Assembly: GCA_023146115.1 (NCBI GenBank)
Contig: JAGLCS010000001.1
Location: 1 to 51,852 of the forward strand
From: Abyssibacter sp.
GTDB lineage: Bacteria; Pseudomonadota; Gammaproteobacteria; Nevskiales; OUC007
Length of the DNA stretch: 51,852 bases
Direction of reading: 5' to 3'
Part shown: in pieces, positions 32,800-41,877 of the stretch
How the letters are laid out: every line of letters begins with the position of its first letter
Numbering within the stretch: the stretch's first letter is position 1
Notes under the pieces: generated by a model
What the model was told of the DNA's origin: nothing
Seen by the model: only the letters and a program-made list of their open reading frames with translations
Database searches by the model: none
Position numbers and translations under genes: made by a program

Positions 32800-35250
32800 A
32801 TGACGGCGAACGTACGACGTGACCCGCGCTGGATCGCCATGCTCGGCCTGACGCTGAGCATACTGGCCGGCTGTGCTGGCGATTATGCCGGCGAGGCGGA
32901 CGACAACACCGCGGTGGATGACACCCCAGCGGGTGGCGATCACTTTCTGACACAGGTTCAGCCTCGACTCGATTTCTGCCGCACCTGCCATATTCCCGGT
33001 GGTGTGGCTGACACCGAGGATGGCCATCGTTTCCTGCTGGGTGCGAATGCCGCAGGCGATCGCGATCGCGTGTACGACGCCTGGCAGGCGCTGGGCGAGG
33101 GCGTCGAATCCAATCTGCTGCTGATCGAGCCATCCATGCCGGCCGAACCGCATAGCGGCGGCAAGCCCTGGCCGCAGGGTGGCCTTGCCTACGAGGCGAT
33201 GAAAGTCCTGCTGCAGTGTTTTGAGCAGGGGAGCGACTGCATTACCAACGAAGATCAGATTCCGGTTCAGGAACGGGCGCTGCTCGGTAGCAAGCGCGCG
33301 GCACACGCCTGGCAGACGTTCTGCGCGGATCAAGCGGATTCCGCCACGTTGCCGCCGGACCCACGCTCGCAGATTCTGCCCGGCGTGAACGAGGGCAAGG
33401 CGGTTTATTTCAACGCCTTCTGGGAGGACTGCCATGTCAATGCGCCGGTGGCTGAACAGGCACCCCGGACCTGCGGGGAGTACCGGGCACGACGCGATCG
33501 GGGGTATCAGTTTTTGACTGACGAACTGCCGTCGCTGGCGATGTCTGCGGAAGAATTCAACGCCACGTGGCAAGCATGGGGTCTGGACGAGCGCCCAGAG
33601 AATTTCGACGAGCTCTACGGCCTGCGCTACGGATTGAACCCGGCGTCGTTCGACAACCCTTATCCGCTGCCCGGCGAGGACCCGAACGCCACGAATGGCG
33701 GCTCCGGCCAGCTGCCGTTGGGAATGCGTCAGCTCAAGGATGACGATGGAAGCTGGACCGGTGAAATCGGTACGGCCGCCTGCTTTCTCTGCCACGGTGG
33801 GGAGCTGGACGGCGCCGACGGCGGCGCGTCACTGGGGCTGGCAAGCCTTGGGCTGGGTAACAACAACTACGATCCGATGATGATCGGCCGCGATGGCATG
33901 CCGTGGGCGCAGGCCGAATATGTTGCCGATGTCCTGCCGCCGCTGGACGTGAACACGCTGTTCAACATCGGCATCAAACAGCGGGGACAGAACAATGCCG
34001 TCGGCGCCTTCGAGTTTCTGGTGACGGTGCTGGATTCGGACAATCTCGGACTCAATCCGAATCCCTTGAAATTCGTCACCATTAACGGTGCCCAGGGTGT
34101 GCTGGACGTGTCGCATCCGTTGGCCCACACGCAGGACACGCCGCCGTGGTGGAACATGAGCGTGCGGCCGCGCAAGTTCTTCGATGCCGGTGTATCCAAT
34201 GACTCGACCCGCATCATCATGGCCGCTGGCCCCGGCGAGATCGGTGACCTGTTCTCCGCCGATGGCGCTCCCTACCGCGAGCGGATCGAGCAGTGGGATC
34301 AGGACCTGGAGGCCTTTTTCCTGTCCCGTCGCTCGCCCGAATGGCCGCGCGAGATTGATGCCGCGTTGGCCGAGCAGGGGGCGGTGCTGTTTCACGCCAA
34401 GGATTTGTGGGCGGAAGCCGGAAACGCCGACGCCCCAAGGCCTCATGGCGGCAATGGGTCCTGCGCCTCCTGTCACGGTGCTTATGCGCCGCGTTACGTG
34501 CACGATCCGGCGTACCTGGCCGACCCGGCCTGGGAAGGCATCGGTGCGCATATCGCCCCGCTGGAGGTGATCGGTACCGATCGGGCGCGTGCGGACATGC
34601 TCACGCCAACGCTGCGCGAGCGCTGGGACATGACCTATTGGGGGTATCCCGAAGGCGTGCCGGGTTATGTGCCACCCGAGGACAAGGACCCGCTGACGGA
34701 GGTCGCCGACGACATGTATCTCGAACGGCCGGTGGGGCTTTGCGGCTGGGAGAAATCGGTGATCGGCTACCAGGCGCCACCGCTATACGGTGTCTGGGCG
34801 ACGGCACCGTATCTGCACAACGGGTCCGTGCCGACGCTGGAGCAGGTGCTGGATTCGGCTTCCCGCCCCGACATCTGGCAGCGGCAGCTGCGCCGCGACG
34901 GCCCTGTCGTGGGTTTCGATCAGTCGCTGGATCGCGCCTATGATTTCCAGGCCATTGGCTGGAAACATACGGTGCTGGGTTGCAGCGACATACCCGGCAC
35001 CGCCGTGCTGAACTGCAACCCGCTGAATGATCAGGGGCCGTCGCTTTCGCAGCTGACCCAGAACCTGCTCAACAGTACGATTAGCTGGGCCGGATTACTC
35101 AGCCTGCCGGACCCGACTCCCGGGGCATTCGACAAGCGGCTGGTCTACGACACGCGGATTCTGGGCAATGACAACGGCGGCCACAGCTTCAGCGACGTGC
35201 TGACCGAGCCAGAGCGTCGAGCCATCATCGAGTACCTGAAGACCTTGTAG
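32800..35250 (+). CDS. RoxA-like tri-heme c-type cytochrome lipoprotein
   Basis: 816 residues. Lipobox ILAGC with Cys25 indicates a lipid-anchored periplasmic or outer-membrane protein. Three CxxCH heme sites are visible: CRTCH at 60-64, CFLCH at 328-332 and CASCH at 555-559. The last two and the segment YGVWATAPYLHNGSVPTL match the di-heme rubber oxygenase RoxA/RoxB family, which cleaves polyisoprene oxidatively. The N-terminal heme (FCRTCHIPGG) is extra, and the protein is longer than RoxA (about 680). It may be an oxygenase or a peroxidase/electron-transfer relative; substrate unknown. It has a strong AGGAGG site and is followed by phoD. Confidence 0.75.
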   Translation: MTANVRRDPRWIAMLGLTLSILAGCAGDYAGEADDNTAVDDTPAGGDHFLTQVQPRLDFCRTCHIPGGVADTEDGHRFLLGANAAGDRDRVYDAWQALGEGVESNLLLIEPSMPAEPHSGGKPWPQGGLAYEAMKVLLQCFEQGSDCITNEDQIPVQERALLGSKRAAHAWQTFCADQADSATLPPDPRSQILPGVNEGKAVYFNAFWEDCHVNAPVAEQAPRTCGEYRARRDRGYQFLTDELPSLAMSAEEFNATWQAWGLDERPENFDELYGLRYGLNPASFDNPYPLPGEDPNATNGGSGQLPLGMRQLKDDDGSWTGEIGTAACFLCHGGELDGADGGASLGLASLGLGNNNYDPMMIGRDGMPWAQAEYVADVLPPLDVNTLFNIGIKQRGQNNAVGAFEFLVTVLDSDNLGLNPNPLKFVTINGAQGVLDVSHPLAHTQDTPPWWNMSVRPRKFFDAGVSNDSTRIIMAAGPGEIGDLFSADGAPYRERIEQWDQDLEAFFLSRRSPEWPREIDAALAEQGAVLFHAKDLWAEAGNADAPRPHGGNGSCASCHGAYAPRYVHDPAYLADPAWEGIGAHIAPLEVIGTDRARADMLTPTLRERWDMTYWGYPEGVPGYVPPEDKDPLTEVADDMYLERPVGLCGWEKSVIGYQAPPLYGVWATAPYLHNGSVPTLEQVLDSASRPDIWQRQLRRDGPVVGFDQSLDRAYDFQAIGWKHTVLGCSDIPGTAVLNCNPLNDQGPSLSQLTQNLLNSTISWAGLLSLPDPTPGAFDKRLVYDTRILGNDNGGHSFSDVLTEPERRAIIEYLKTL

Positions 35251-35366
35251 ATTCTGATGCCGGACCGTCGCCCGTGATCCGGAAGCCGGGTGACGGTCAT
35301 CGACACGACCCTGAAATATGGACATGCGATGCTGGCCGGCTTGGCAATCGCAATGAGTCTGTTCGC

Positions 35367-37424
35367 ATGGCACCCCCGCTGAATCGTCGTGAATTTCTTC
35401 GAACTGTCGCCGTGTCGTCGGCTGCTGTCGGCGGTGCTGGCCTGTCCAGCGCCGTGCAGGCGCAGCAGGCCGCGGCCTTCTCCCCGGAACTGCCGGGCGG
35501 GGACTGGCATTTTCCGGCCCGCGCCGAACTGATCCCGTTTGGCCACGCCGTGGCCTCGGGTGATCCGCTGGCGGATCGCGTGATCCTGTGGACGCGGATC
35601 ACGATTCCCGATGCTCGAGGCTGGGATGTCACGCAGGTGCCAGATCCGCAAGGGTTTTCCACCGTTGAGGTGGGTTGGCTGATTGCCACCGACCCGGCGC
35701 TGCAGGATGTGGTCAACAGCGGCACCGTGACCACCGACGCCGCCCGGGATTTCACGGTGAAAGTGGATGCCGGCGGGCTGCAGCCGGCGACCACGTACTG
35801 GTACGCGTTCACGGCGCTGGGCTATCGGTCGCCGATCGGTCGTACGCGCACCGCGCCTGCGGTGGGGCAGGGCATTACTGAACTCACCATCGGCCACGTG
35901 GCCTGTACGTCCTGGTGGCAGGATTTTTTCAACGGCTACGCACGCATGGGCGAGCGTGGCGATATCGATCTGATCACCCACGCCGGGGATCATGTTTATG
36001 AAGTCTCCGGCAATCACATGTCCAGCCGTCAGTACCCGGATGCCGACGGCAATCCGCAGGTGCTGGGTTACGAGGATATCGACAACCGGTCGTGGCGATC
36101 GGTCGGCGAGTGCCGCCGCCGCTACGCGCTTTATTATCAAGACCCGAACCTGATCGCCGCGCATATCGGTGCGCCGTTCGCGATCATGGCGGATCAGCAT
36201 GACTACGATGACGCCAGTGATGGCGACACGGTGTTGATCTCACGCCAGCAGGCGGGCGAGATCTATCACGAGTGGTGTCCACTGCGCTCGCCGATCCCGG
36301 ACGGCTCAGGCCGGTTTCCGGCGCCGACGGGGCCGAACACGAACGTCCCTATACCGCGTGGTGACGACGCGTTCTTCAGCTACCGCTCGTTGCCGTACGG
36401 CGATGTCGCCGAGATCGTGTTGATCGACATCCGGCGGCACCGCGACGATGCCGCGACCGAGATGCCCATTCTCGGCGACCGCCAATGGCAGTGGCTGCAG
36501 GAAACACTGCTGGCGGCCAAGGCGCGCGGCGCGCGACACAATGTCATCGTCAACCAGATCAACATGTCGCAGCTGGGGACGGTCAACACTCCGTTGTACG
36601 ACGTTTACGGCGAGGCGTTGGAGGCCGGGCTGGGCATCGACCCGCGCGGGCCGGAGCTCTACACCTCGGGCTGGGGTGGGTATCCGGCCGACCGCCGCAA
36701 GCTCTATCGTTGGCTGCGGGAGCAGGGGATCGTCGACAACATTGTGCTCTCGGGTGACTCGCATGGCTGGTTTGGCAGCGACCTCACTGAAGATCCGCAA
36801 TTGCCGAATTACGTGCCGCTGACGGGTCTCAGCCTGCTTCAGCCGGTGGGCGTGGAAATGGTGGGCACATCGATGGGCAGGCCGGGGCTGCAGGATGTTG
36901 TGGCCGATGAGCTGTACTGGCAGGCCAATGGCGGGCGTGATGCTGCGCCGTTCGACGACGCCGAAACCTACGACACGAACTACCGCCCGGCGGGACTGGC
37001 GGCGGCCATCGCACTGGAAACGGCGGCCAAGGCCGCGAACATCAATCTCATCTATTTCAACTGGCGTGCGGAGTACGGGCACACCATGATTCACTTGCGC
37101 GAGAGCGAGGCCATCCTTGAAAACTGGGCCTCGCCGCAGCGGGCCATGAGCGACACCGCCGAGTTGCTGGCCCAGCACAGCACCCCCGTCGGCAACCCGC
37201 ATTTGCGTCCGGTTCTGGCGCCGATGGCGGTCGTGGGCGCGCGAAACGATGTGGCGGCGCCACCCCCGGAAACACTGCCCCCGGAGATTGTTACCCCGGA
37301 CGGTCCGGCGTCGGATCCGGTCCGAGGGGCGGGTGGCAGCTTCACCCTGGGGACCGCGGTGCTGCTGGGTGCCGCGGAACTGTTGCGCCGCCGGATGCGT
37401 GCGACACAGGACGAAGACGCATAG
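35367..37424 (+). CDS. phoD: PhoD-type alkaline phosphatase/phosphodiesterase with Tat signal
   Basis: 685 residues. The twin-arginine signal NRREFLRTVAVSSAAVGG is followed by the PhoD N-terminal domain and a metallophosphatase core with HAGDHVYE, ADQHDYDD and LSGDSHGW. PhoD enzymes need calcium and iron and cleave phosphomono- and diesters outside the cytoplasm. The C-terminus DPVRGAGGSFTLGTAV, then a hydrophobic stretch and RRRMR, resembles the GlyGly-CTERM sorting tail processed by rhombosortase. The ATG at 35367 gives the Tat signal; an upstream extension to 35274 lacks features. It follows the heme lipoprotein by 116 bp. Confidence 0.82.
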   Translation: MAPPLNRREFLRTVAVSSAAVGGAGLSSAVQAQQAAAFSPELPGGDWHFPARAELIPFGHAVASGDPLADRVILWTRITIPDARGWDVTQVPDPQGFSTVEVGWLIATDPALQDVVNSGTVTTDAARDFTVKVDAGGLQPATTYWYAFTALGYRSPIGRTRTAPAVGQGITELTIGHVACTSWWQDFFNGYARMGERGDIDLITHAGDHVYEVSGNHMSSRQYPDADGNPQVLGYEDIDNRSWRSVGECRRRYALYYQDPNLIAAHIGAPFAIMADQHDYDDASDGDTVLISRQQAGEIYHEWCPLRSPIPDGSGRFPAPTGPNTNVPIPRGDDAFFSYRSLPYGDVAEIVLIDIRRHRDDAATEMPILGDRQWQWLQETLLAAKARGARHNVIVNQINMSQLGTVNTPLYDVYGEALEAGLGIDPRGPELYTSGWGGYPADRRKLYRWLREQGIVDNIVLSGDSHGWFGSDLTEDPQLPNYVPLTGLSLLQPVGVEMVGTSMGRPGLQDVVADELYWQANGGRDAAPFDDAETYDTNYRPAGLAAAIALETAAKAANINLIYFNWRAEYGHTMIHLRESEAILENWASPQRAMSDTAELLAQHSTPVGNPHLRPVLAPMAVVGARNDVAAPPPETLPPEIVTPDGPASDPVRGAGGSFTLGTAVLLGAAELLRRRMRATQDEDA

Positions 37425-37544
37425 GTTGTAGCGTCCCGTCGACGCAGTTTGCACTTGGGCTAGGTCGCAGCCCCGCAGTAGAATGATGTGCCCTCACCGA
37501 TCCTGCTCCGCCCGGGGCAGGACCCTCACCATCAAACACTGTTC

Positions 37545-38093
37545 ATGAGTGATTCACTTCGCGACCAGCTGCTCAAGGCTGGCCTGGCCACGCCGGAGCA
37601 GGCACGCCGCACGACCAAGAAACCCGGCAAGAAAACGGGTAACAAGAGCAGCAAGAAGGTCCGCGCCCAGCAGACGCTGACGCCGGAGCAACAGGCCGCC
37701 AAGGAGGCAGCCCGCAAGAAGGCCGAACGCGACAAGGCCCTGGAGGCCAAGCGCAAGAAGCGCGAGCAGTTGCTCGACATGGACAATACCGTGCGCCAGC
37801 TGGTCGAACGGCATGGCCTGAAGCGGCCGGACGATGGTGAAACCTATAATTTCATGCTCGACGGGCGGATTCATTCGCTGCAGGTGACCGCGGAGCAGCG
37901 TGGCGATCTCGCCGCCGGTCGGCTATCCATCGTGAGCCGGGCGGGCATTCACCACATTGTCCCGCACCCGATTGGGGACCGGATCGCGGAGCAGGTGCCG
38001 GAATGGGTCTGGCGGGTGAAACCCGACAGCGATGACCCCGATCCGGACGATCCGTACGCGGACTACAAGGTGCCGGACGACCTCATCTGGTAG
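37545..38093 (+). CDS. DUF2058 family protein (YaiL-like)
   Basis: 182 residues from the ATG at 37545. The N-terminus MSDSLRDQLLKAGLATPEQA, a lysine-rich basic helix (30-85) and the core YNFMLDGRIHSLQVT with VPEWVWRVKPD match DUF2058, often called a nucleoprotein or polysaccharide-associated protein without firm function. The acidic run DSDDPDPDDPYADY precedes the C-terminal KVPDDLIW. Its promoter should lie in the 120 bp after phoD. Confidence 0.85.
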   Translation: MSDSLRDQLLKAGLATPEQARRTTKKPGKKTGNKSSKKVRAQQTLTPEQQAAKEAARKKAERDKALEAKRKKREQLLDMDNTVRQLVERHGLKRPDDGETYNFMLDGRIHSLQVTAEQRGDLAAGRLSIVSRAGIHHIVPHPIGDRIAEQVPEWVWRVKPDSDDPDPDDPYADYKVPDDLIW

Positions 38094-38109
38094 CCGGGAC
38101 GCTGGCCGC

Positions 38110-38616
38110 TCAGCCCAGGTTGGCCCGATCTTCGTTGGCGGCACGCATAATCCGCGGCGCCGCATCATCGAACTGCGTCATCAGGGATTCGCTGGACGAG
38201 ATCGCCTGATCGTAGAACTCACGCATGGCCTGCACGCGTGACACTGCGTCAGGACCGGCTTCGTCCACATGCGGCATGAGCTGGGTGAGGTGGTCCAGCC
38301 GGGTTTGCAGGCGTTCAACGTGGCTTTCCAGCAGGCGGGCGTAGGGGTTTTCGGCGAAGCGGTAGAAATCCTGTCGCTCGCCTGGCACCGCCACTCGCTC
38401 CAAGACGCCCAATTGTTCCAGCAGGCGAGCATTGGTGCTGATGCTGGCGCGGCTGACGTGCAGCGTGTCGGCCAGTTCCGACAAGGATGCCGGCCCCCCA
38501 TGCACGACAAACCACCCCATCAGTCGTCCGGCAATACGTGGCAGGCCATCCTGTTTGGCCGCGATCCCGAACTGTTCCACAAAACGGTCGAGCGGATTCT
38601 GTAGCGACTTCCCCAT
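38110..38616 (-). CDS. GbsR/MarR-like winged-helix regulator
   Basis: 168 residues. The winged-helix region IAGRLMGWFVVHGGPASLSE with LADTLHVSRASISTNARLLEQLGVLERVAVPG matches the GbsR branch of MarR-like regulators. The C-terminal half is helical and probably dimerises. It is divergent from the DUF1302 gene across 242 bp, so it may control that gene. ATCGC/GCGAT and CAGTT/AACTG inverted repeats occur in the gap, but they are too short to call as operators. Confidence 0.8.
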   Translation of the reverse strand: MGKSLQNPLDRFVEQFGIAAKQDGLPRIAGRLMGWFVVHGGPASLSELADTLHVSRASISTNARLLEQLGVLERVAVPGERQDFYRFAENPYARLLESHVERLQTRLDHLTQLMPHVDEAGPDAVSRVQAMREFYDQAISSSESLMTQFDDAAPRIMRAANEDRANLG

Positions 38617-38858
38617 CGATACTGTCTCTTGTTGTTATCAACTCCATACGGAGACCGCGTAATCGCTGTTCGCGATCCGCCTGTGCACCATCTCGTGTGC
38701 TTATCGTCCCACGAGTCGCAGTTCCCGACAATGCCGCTTACTCTTTGTCGCGGCTGATCACATCAAATATTCAGTTTGAAATGAACTGGGATCGCTGATC
38801 GGCCGGTAACCCGCGCGCAATGCCGGGTGCAACTGGGGTTCAGGAGGAAGACATTAAG

Positions 38859-41030
38859 ATGAGACGCAAGACAGGTTTTCGCGTCGTGGCTGGTCTGGCC
38901 ATGGCCTGTGTGGTGGCAGGCGCGGAAGCGCAAGACTTTGAGCTGTTTGGCATTGATGGGAATGCCACACACCAGTTCTCGATCGGCGCCAACATGCGGA
39001 TGCAGGATCGGGACAACAACATCATCGGCAAGACCAATATTCCCGGCCAGCAGGGGCTTTGCGAGCCAGACGATTGCGTATCGTCCAGCGGCGACCCAGC
39101 GCCCAACCAGCGTTTCGTCGACGCACCGGGCTTTTATTCGGTGAACGGCGATGACGGCAACCTGAATTACGACAAGTACGACCTGACGGCCGCCCCGATC
39201 CGGCTGCGTAGTGAGTTCACTCTGAATTTCACGAATTGGTTGTTCGGCTTCGTGCGCACCAACGCGTTCTACGATCCGATCAATGCAGATTTTGACGAAT
39301 ACCATCCGCACAACGTGTCCGATGGCGCCGCGAATGGTTACGAGGGTTTTCAGCCGGAGTACACCGCGCGCAATTCCCAGGCAATTGACGACATCGGGAC
39401 AAATCTCGAGTTGCTCGATGCCTACCTCACCGCCTATCTACCGCTGCCGATCGGCGATCGCGAACTGACGCTGCGGGTCGGGCGCCAGGTGTTGAACTGG
39501 GGCGAGAGCACCTTCCTGGTGCCAAACAGCTTGAACCACATCAGCCCGCCCAACCTTGCGCGACTCAACATGCCCGGCTCCGACACAGCGGAGATTTTCG
39601 ACCCGATCGCGTTGGTGGTTGCGTCCACCAACCTCACCGACAACCTGTCGATGGAGTTGAACTACCACCTGGATTGGCAGGCCGTGGTGGCCGATCCCGC
39701 TGGTTCGTTCTTCAGCACCAGCGATATCGCTGGCGGCGGCGACTACGCCATGCTGTCGTTTGGTAAGGCGCCGGAAGACCCGGAGCAGATTTCCACGCCA
39801 GCCGGCTTGACCGGGCTGTTGTCGGATAGCAGCCGCACCACGCTACGTGTGGAAGATCGACGTGCGCGGGATGACGGTCAGTACGGCATTGCGCTGCGTT
39901 ACTTCGCCGACTGGCTTGGCGCGGGTACCGAACTGTCGCTCTACCACGCGAATTATCACAGCCGGTTCCCGATCGCGAGCTTCAACGCGACGGAGGAATC
40001 GTCCTGCCGTGCTGCCGATGGCGTTGCGTTGCCTGGGATTCCGATTCCTGGCCTTGGGGAAGTGGGGCCGCAGCAATTGGCTTGTCTCGGCTTGCTCGAC
40101 GGCGATCCCGCTGCAATCGCGTCAGCGATCGGCGGTGCGTTGACCGGCAATGTCGCGTTTCCGGGCAATGCATTGCCTGTGGATACCGGCGCGCTGTTCT
40201 TCGAGTACCCGGAAGACATCAAGCTCTGGGGCTTCAGCTTCAATACGCTGATCGGTGATGTTGCGTTGCAAGGTGAATACGCGTTCCGCGAGAACCTGCC
40301 TGTTCAGGTGCATCAGGTGGATCTGGTGTACGCGCATCTCCAGCCGGCGTTCCCGGCAAACGACGTCGACCTGCTGGGCCTGGCGACCGTCCCGGGTGCG
40401 AGAAACGCCGTGCCGGATTACGTTGAGACCCGTTACCGCGGCAATGAATCCATCGAAGCCGGCGAGTACATACGGGGCTACGAACGGTTGAAGGTCGGCC
40501 AGCTTAATCTTGGCGGCACCTTGACCTTTGGTGGTTCCAACTGGTTTGGGGCCAATCAGATTCTCGGCATCTTCGAATTCGGAGCCGTGCACGTCGTCGA
40601 CATGCCGGACGAGAGCGAGATTCAGTTCAACGGCTCTGGTACCGATACGCATTATTCCGCAGGGGCCGACGGGACGGGGTCAGGCGGTGTGCCCGACGCC
40701 CGCCGGCAGAATCCAACCCAGCAGCGCAACGGCTTTGCCTCCGAGTTCTCGTGGGGTTACCGGCTGGTGAGTCTGTTCAACTACAACAACGCTTTCCTCG
40801 GCGCGAACCTGTCGCCGCTGTTTGGCATCTTTCACGACGTGCAGGGCTACTCGCCGGGACCAGGTGGCTTGTTTGTCGAAGGGTCCAAGCGGTTCTTCAC
40901 CGGCATGCGGTTCGAGTACCTGAACAAGTACACCGGCGAGATGCGTTACACCTGGTACACCGGTGGTGGCGAGGACAACCAGATCCGCGACCGTGATTCC
41001 CTCATGCTGACATTGGGATACGCGTTCTAG
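38859..41030 (+). CDS. DUF1302 outer-membrane beta-barrel protein
   Basis: 723 residues from the ATG at 38859 (GGAGG upstream). A signal peptide is cleaved near VAGAEA, and the mature part is rich in alternating strands with aromatic girdles, ending MLTLGYAF, a C-terminal barrel signal. Conserved DUF1302 segments are RLRSEFTLNF, LRVGRQVLNWGESTF and GDVALQGEYAFRENLPVQ. DUF1302 proteins often occur with DUF1329 and RND or hydrocarbon-utilisation genes; no such partner is adjacent here. The 3' end overlaps the convergent PilZ gene by 29 bp. Confidence 0.85.
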   Translation: MRRKTGFRVVAGLAMACVVAGAEAQDFELFGIDGNATHQFSIGANMRMQDRDNNIIGKTNIPGQQGLCEPDDCVSSSGDPAPNQRFVDAPGFYSVNGDDGNLNYDKYDLTAAPIRLRSEFTLNFTNWLFGFVRTNAFYDPINADFDEYHPHNVSDGAANGYEGFQPEYTARNSQAIDDIGTNLELLDAYLTAYLPLPIGDRELTLRVGRQVLNWGESTFLVPNSLNHISPPNLARLNMPGSDTAEIFDPIALVVASTNLTDNLSMELNYHLDWQAVVADPAGSFFSTSDIAGGGDYAMLSFGKAPEDPEQISTPAGLTGLLSDSSRTTLRVEDRRARDDGQYGIALRYFADWLGAGTELSLYHANYHSRFPIASFNATEESSCRAADGVALPGIPIPGLGEVGPQQLACLGLLDGDPAAIASAIGGALTGNVAFPGNALPVDTGALFFEYPEDIKLWGFSFNTLIGDVALQGEYAFRENLPVQVHQVDLVYAHLQPAFPANDVDLLGLATVPGARNAVPDYVETRYRGNESIEAGEYIRGYERLKVGQLNLGGTLTFGGSNWFGANQILGIFEFGAVHVVDMPDESEIQFNGSGTDTHYSAGADGTGSGGVPDARRQNPTQQRNGFASEFSWGYRLVSLFNYNNAFLGANLSPLFGIFHDVQGYSPGPGGLFVEGSKRFFTGMRFEYLNKYTGEMRYTWYTGGGEDNQIRDRDSLMLTLGYAF

Positions 41031-41736
41031 CCGATTCGTCTGACAGGGCCGGCCGTGGCGATGCCGCGGCCGGCTGTTCGGTGTCTCCGTGCAGTTGCTC
41101 GTAGATCACGCCCCGGATCAGCAGTTCGTCCGATGATCGTGAAGGTTTGAATTCCACGCCGTATGTACGGGCGTCGGGACGGCTGCGATCCCGATCGGTA
41201 TCCACCGTGTTGCGTACGATGCCTGGCAGCCGCAGTTCGTGGTCATGCACACCAATCTGCACCGGGGCGGTGAGTTCGATTGTGTCCCCGATATTCAGGG
41301 TCGTCTGCAGGGCCGTAACCCGACATCCGCGCAGGCTGATGTCTTCAATATGGGCGGCGTGGCTGGATGTGCTGTTGATGCAGCGAATGCGTCCGGCCAA
41401 TTCGACAGGCACCCGGGGCGCACGGCGCAGCACGCGTTGCTCCAACGTTCGTGGATAATCCAGATGCAGGTACGCATCGGGATGCGTCACGACTTTTCGC
41501 ACCGTGGTCCTGAACCCCAGCATGCGGCCGTCGCTGAACATCCGGCAGGCGACCGGTTGGCCGTCCCGGACCAGCAACAGGCGTCCGCCTGTGCTCGGGT
41601 GGCTGACCAGCAGACTGCGCCCGTTGATCTGACCAATCACCGACACCGTCAGGCGTGGGCGAGTCGTATCGTTGTCCGCGACAAACTGCATTTGCAGCGT
41701 GTCACCGGAGGTCACTTGCAGAGCTGGGTGTGCCAT
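41002..41736 (-). CDS. PilZ-domain c-di-GMP receptor (YcgR-like flagellar brake)
   Basis: 244 residues from the ATG at 41736. The N-terminal YcgR-type domain (about 5-98: TSGDTLQMQFVADN, SLLVSHPSTGGRLLLV, VACRMFSDGRMLGFRTTV) is followed by PilZ with the c-di-GMP motifs RRAPR (RxxxR at 104-108) and DISLRG (DxSxxG at 132-137). YcgR proteins slow flagellar rotation when c-di-GMP is high. A sigma28-type promoter sits directly upstream, as for ycgR of E. coli, which supports a flagellar role. It overlaps the end of the DUF1302 gene. Confidence 0.88.
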   Translation of the reverse strand: MAHPALQVTSGDTLQMQFVADNDTTRPRLTVSVIGQINGRSLLVSHPSTGGRLLLVRDGQPVACRMFSDGRMLGFRTTVRKVVTHPDAYLHLDYPRTLEQRVLRRAPRVPVELAGRIRCINSTSSHAAHIEDISLRGCRVTALQTTLNIGDTIELTAPVQIGVHDHELRLPGIVRNTVDTDRDRSRPDARTYGVEFKPSRSSDELLIRGVIYEQLHGDTEQPAAASPRPALSDESARTRIPMSA

Positions 41737-41763
41737 CGCCGTTCCGATCTGACATTCATTGGG

Positions 41764-41790
41764 GTAACGGCAGGCGAGGCGCGGGCTTGA
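41764..41790 (-). promoter_or_regulatory. Predicted sigma28 (FliA) promoter of the PilZ gene
   Basis: On the minus strand: TCAAGCCC, 11 nt, GCCGTTAC. This fits TAAAGTTT/TCAAG-N11-GCCGATAA, and the PilZ ATG at 41736 is 27 nt from the end of the -10 box. It is almost identical to the divergent promoter at 41819-41845. Confidence 0.65.
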
Positions 41791-41818
41791 GCACATGACC
41801 GCCGTTGGCGTTGTCGAC

Positions 41819-41845
41819 TCAAGCTCTGCGTAGACAGGCCGTTAA
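41819..41845 (+). promoter_or_regulatory. Predicted sigma28 (FliA) promoter of the 55-aa protein gene
   Basis: TCAAGCTC (41819-41826), 11 nt, then GCCGTTAA (41838-41845). It differs from the divergent PilZ promoter at only two of sixteen box positions. The ATG at 41878 is 32 nt from the -10 box. Confidence 0.65.
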
Positions 41846-41877
41846 CGACTGTGACGCCCATTCGCCAGGAGTGACTG

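Noticed and set aside
38617..38858. Operator for the GbsR-like regulator in the divergent gap
   Set aside because: ATCGC/GCGAT and CAGTT/AACTG repeats are only 5 bp long; too common in 242 bp to call.
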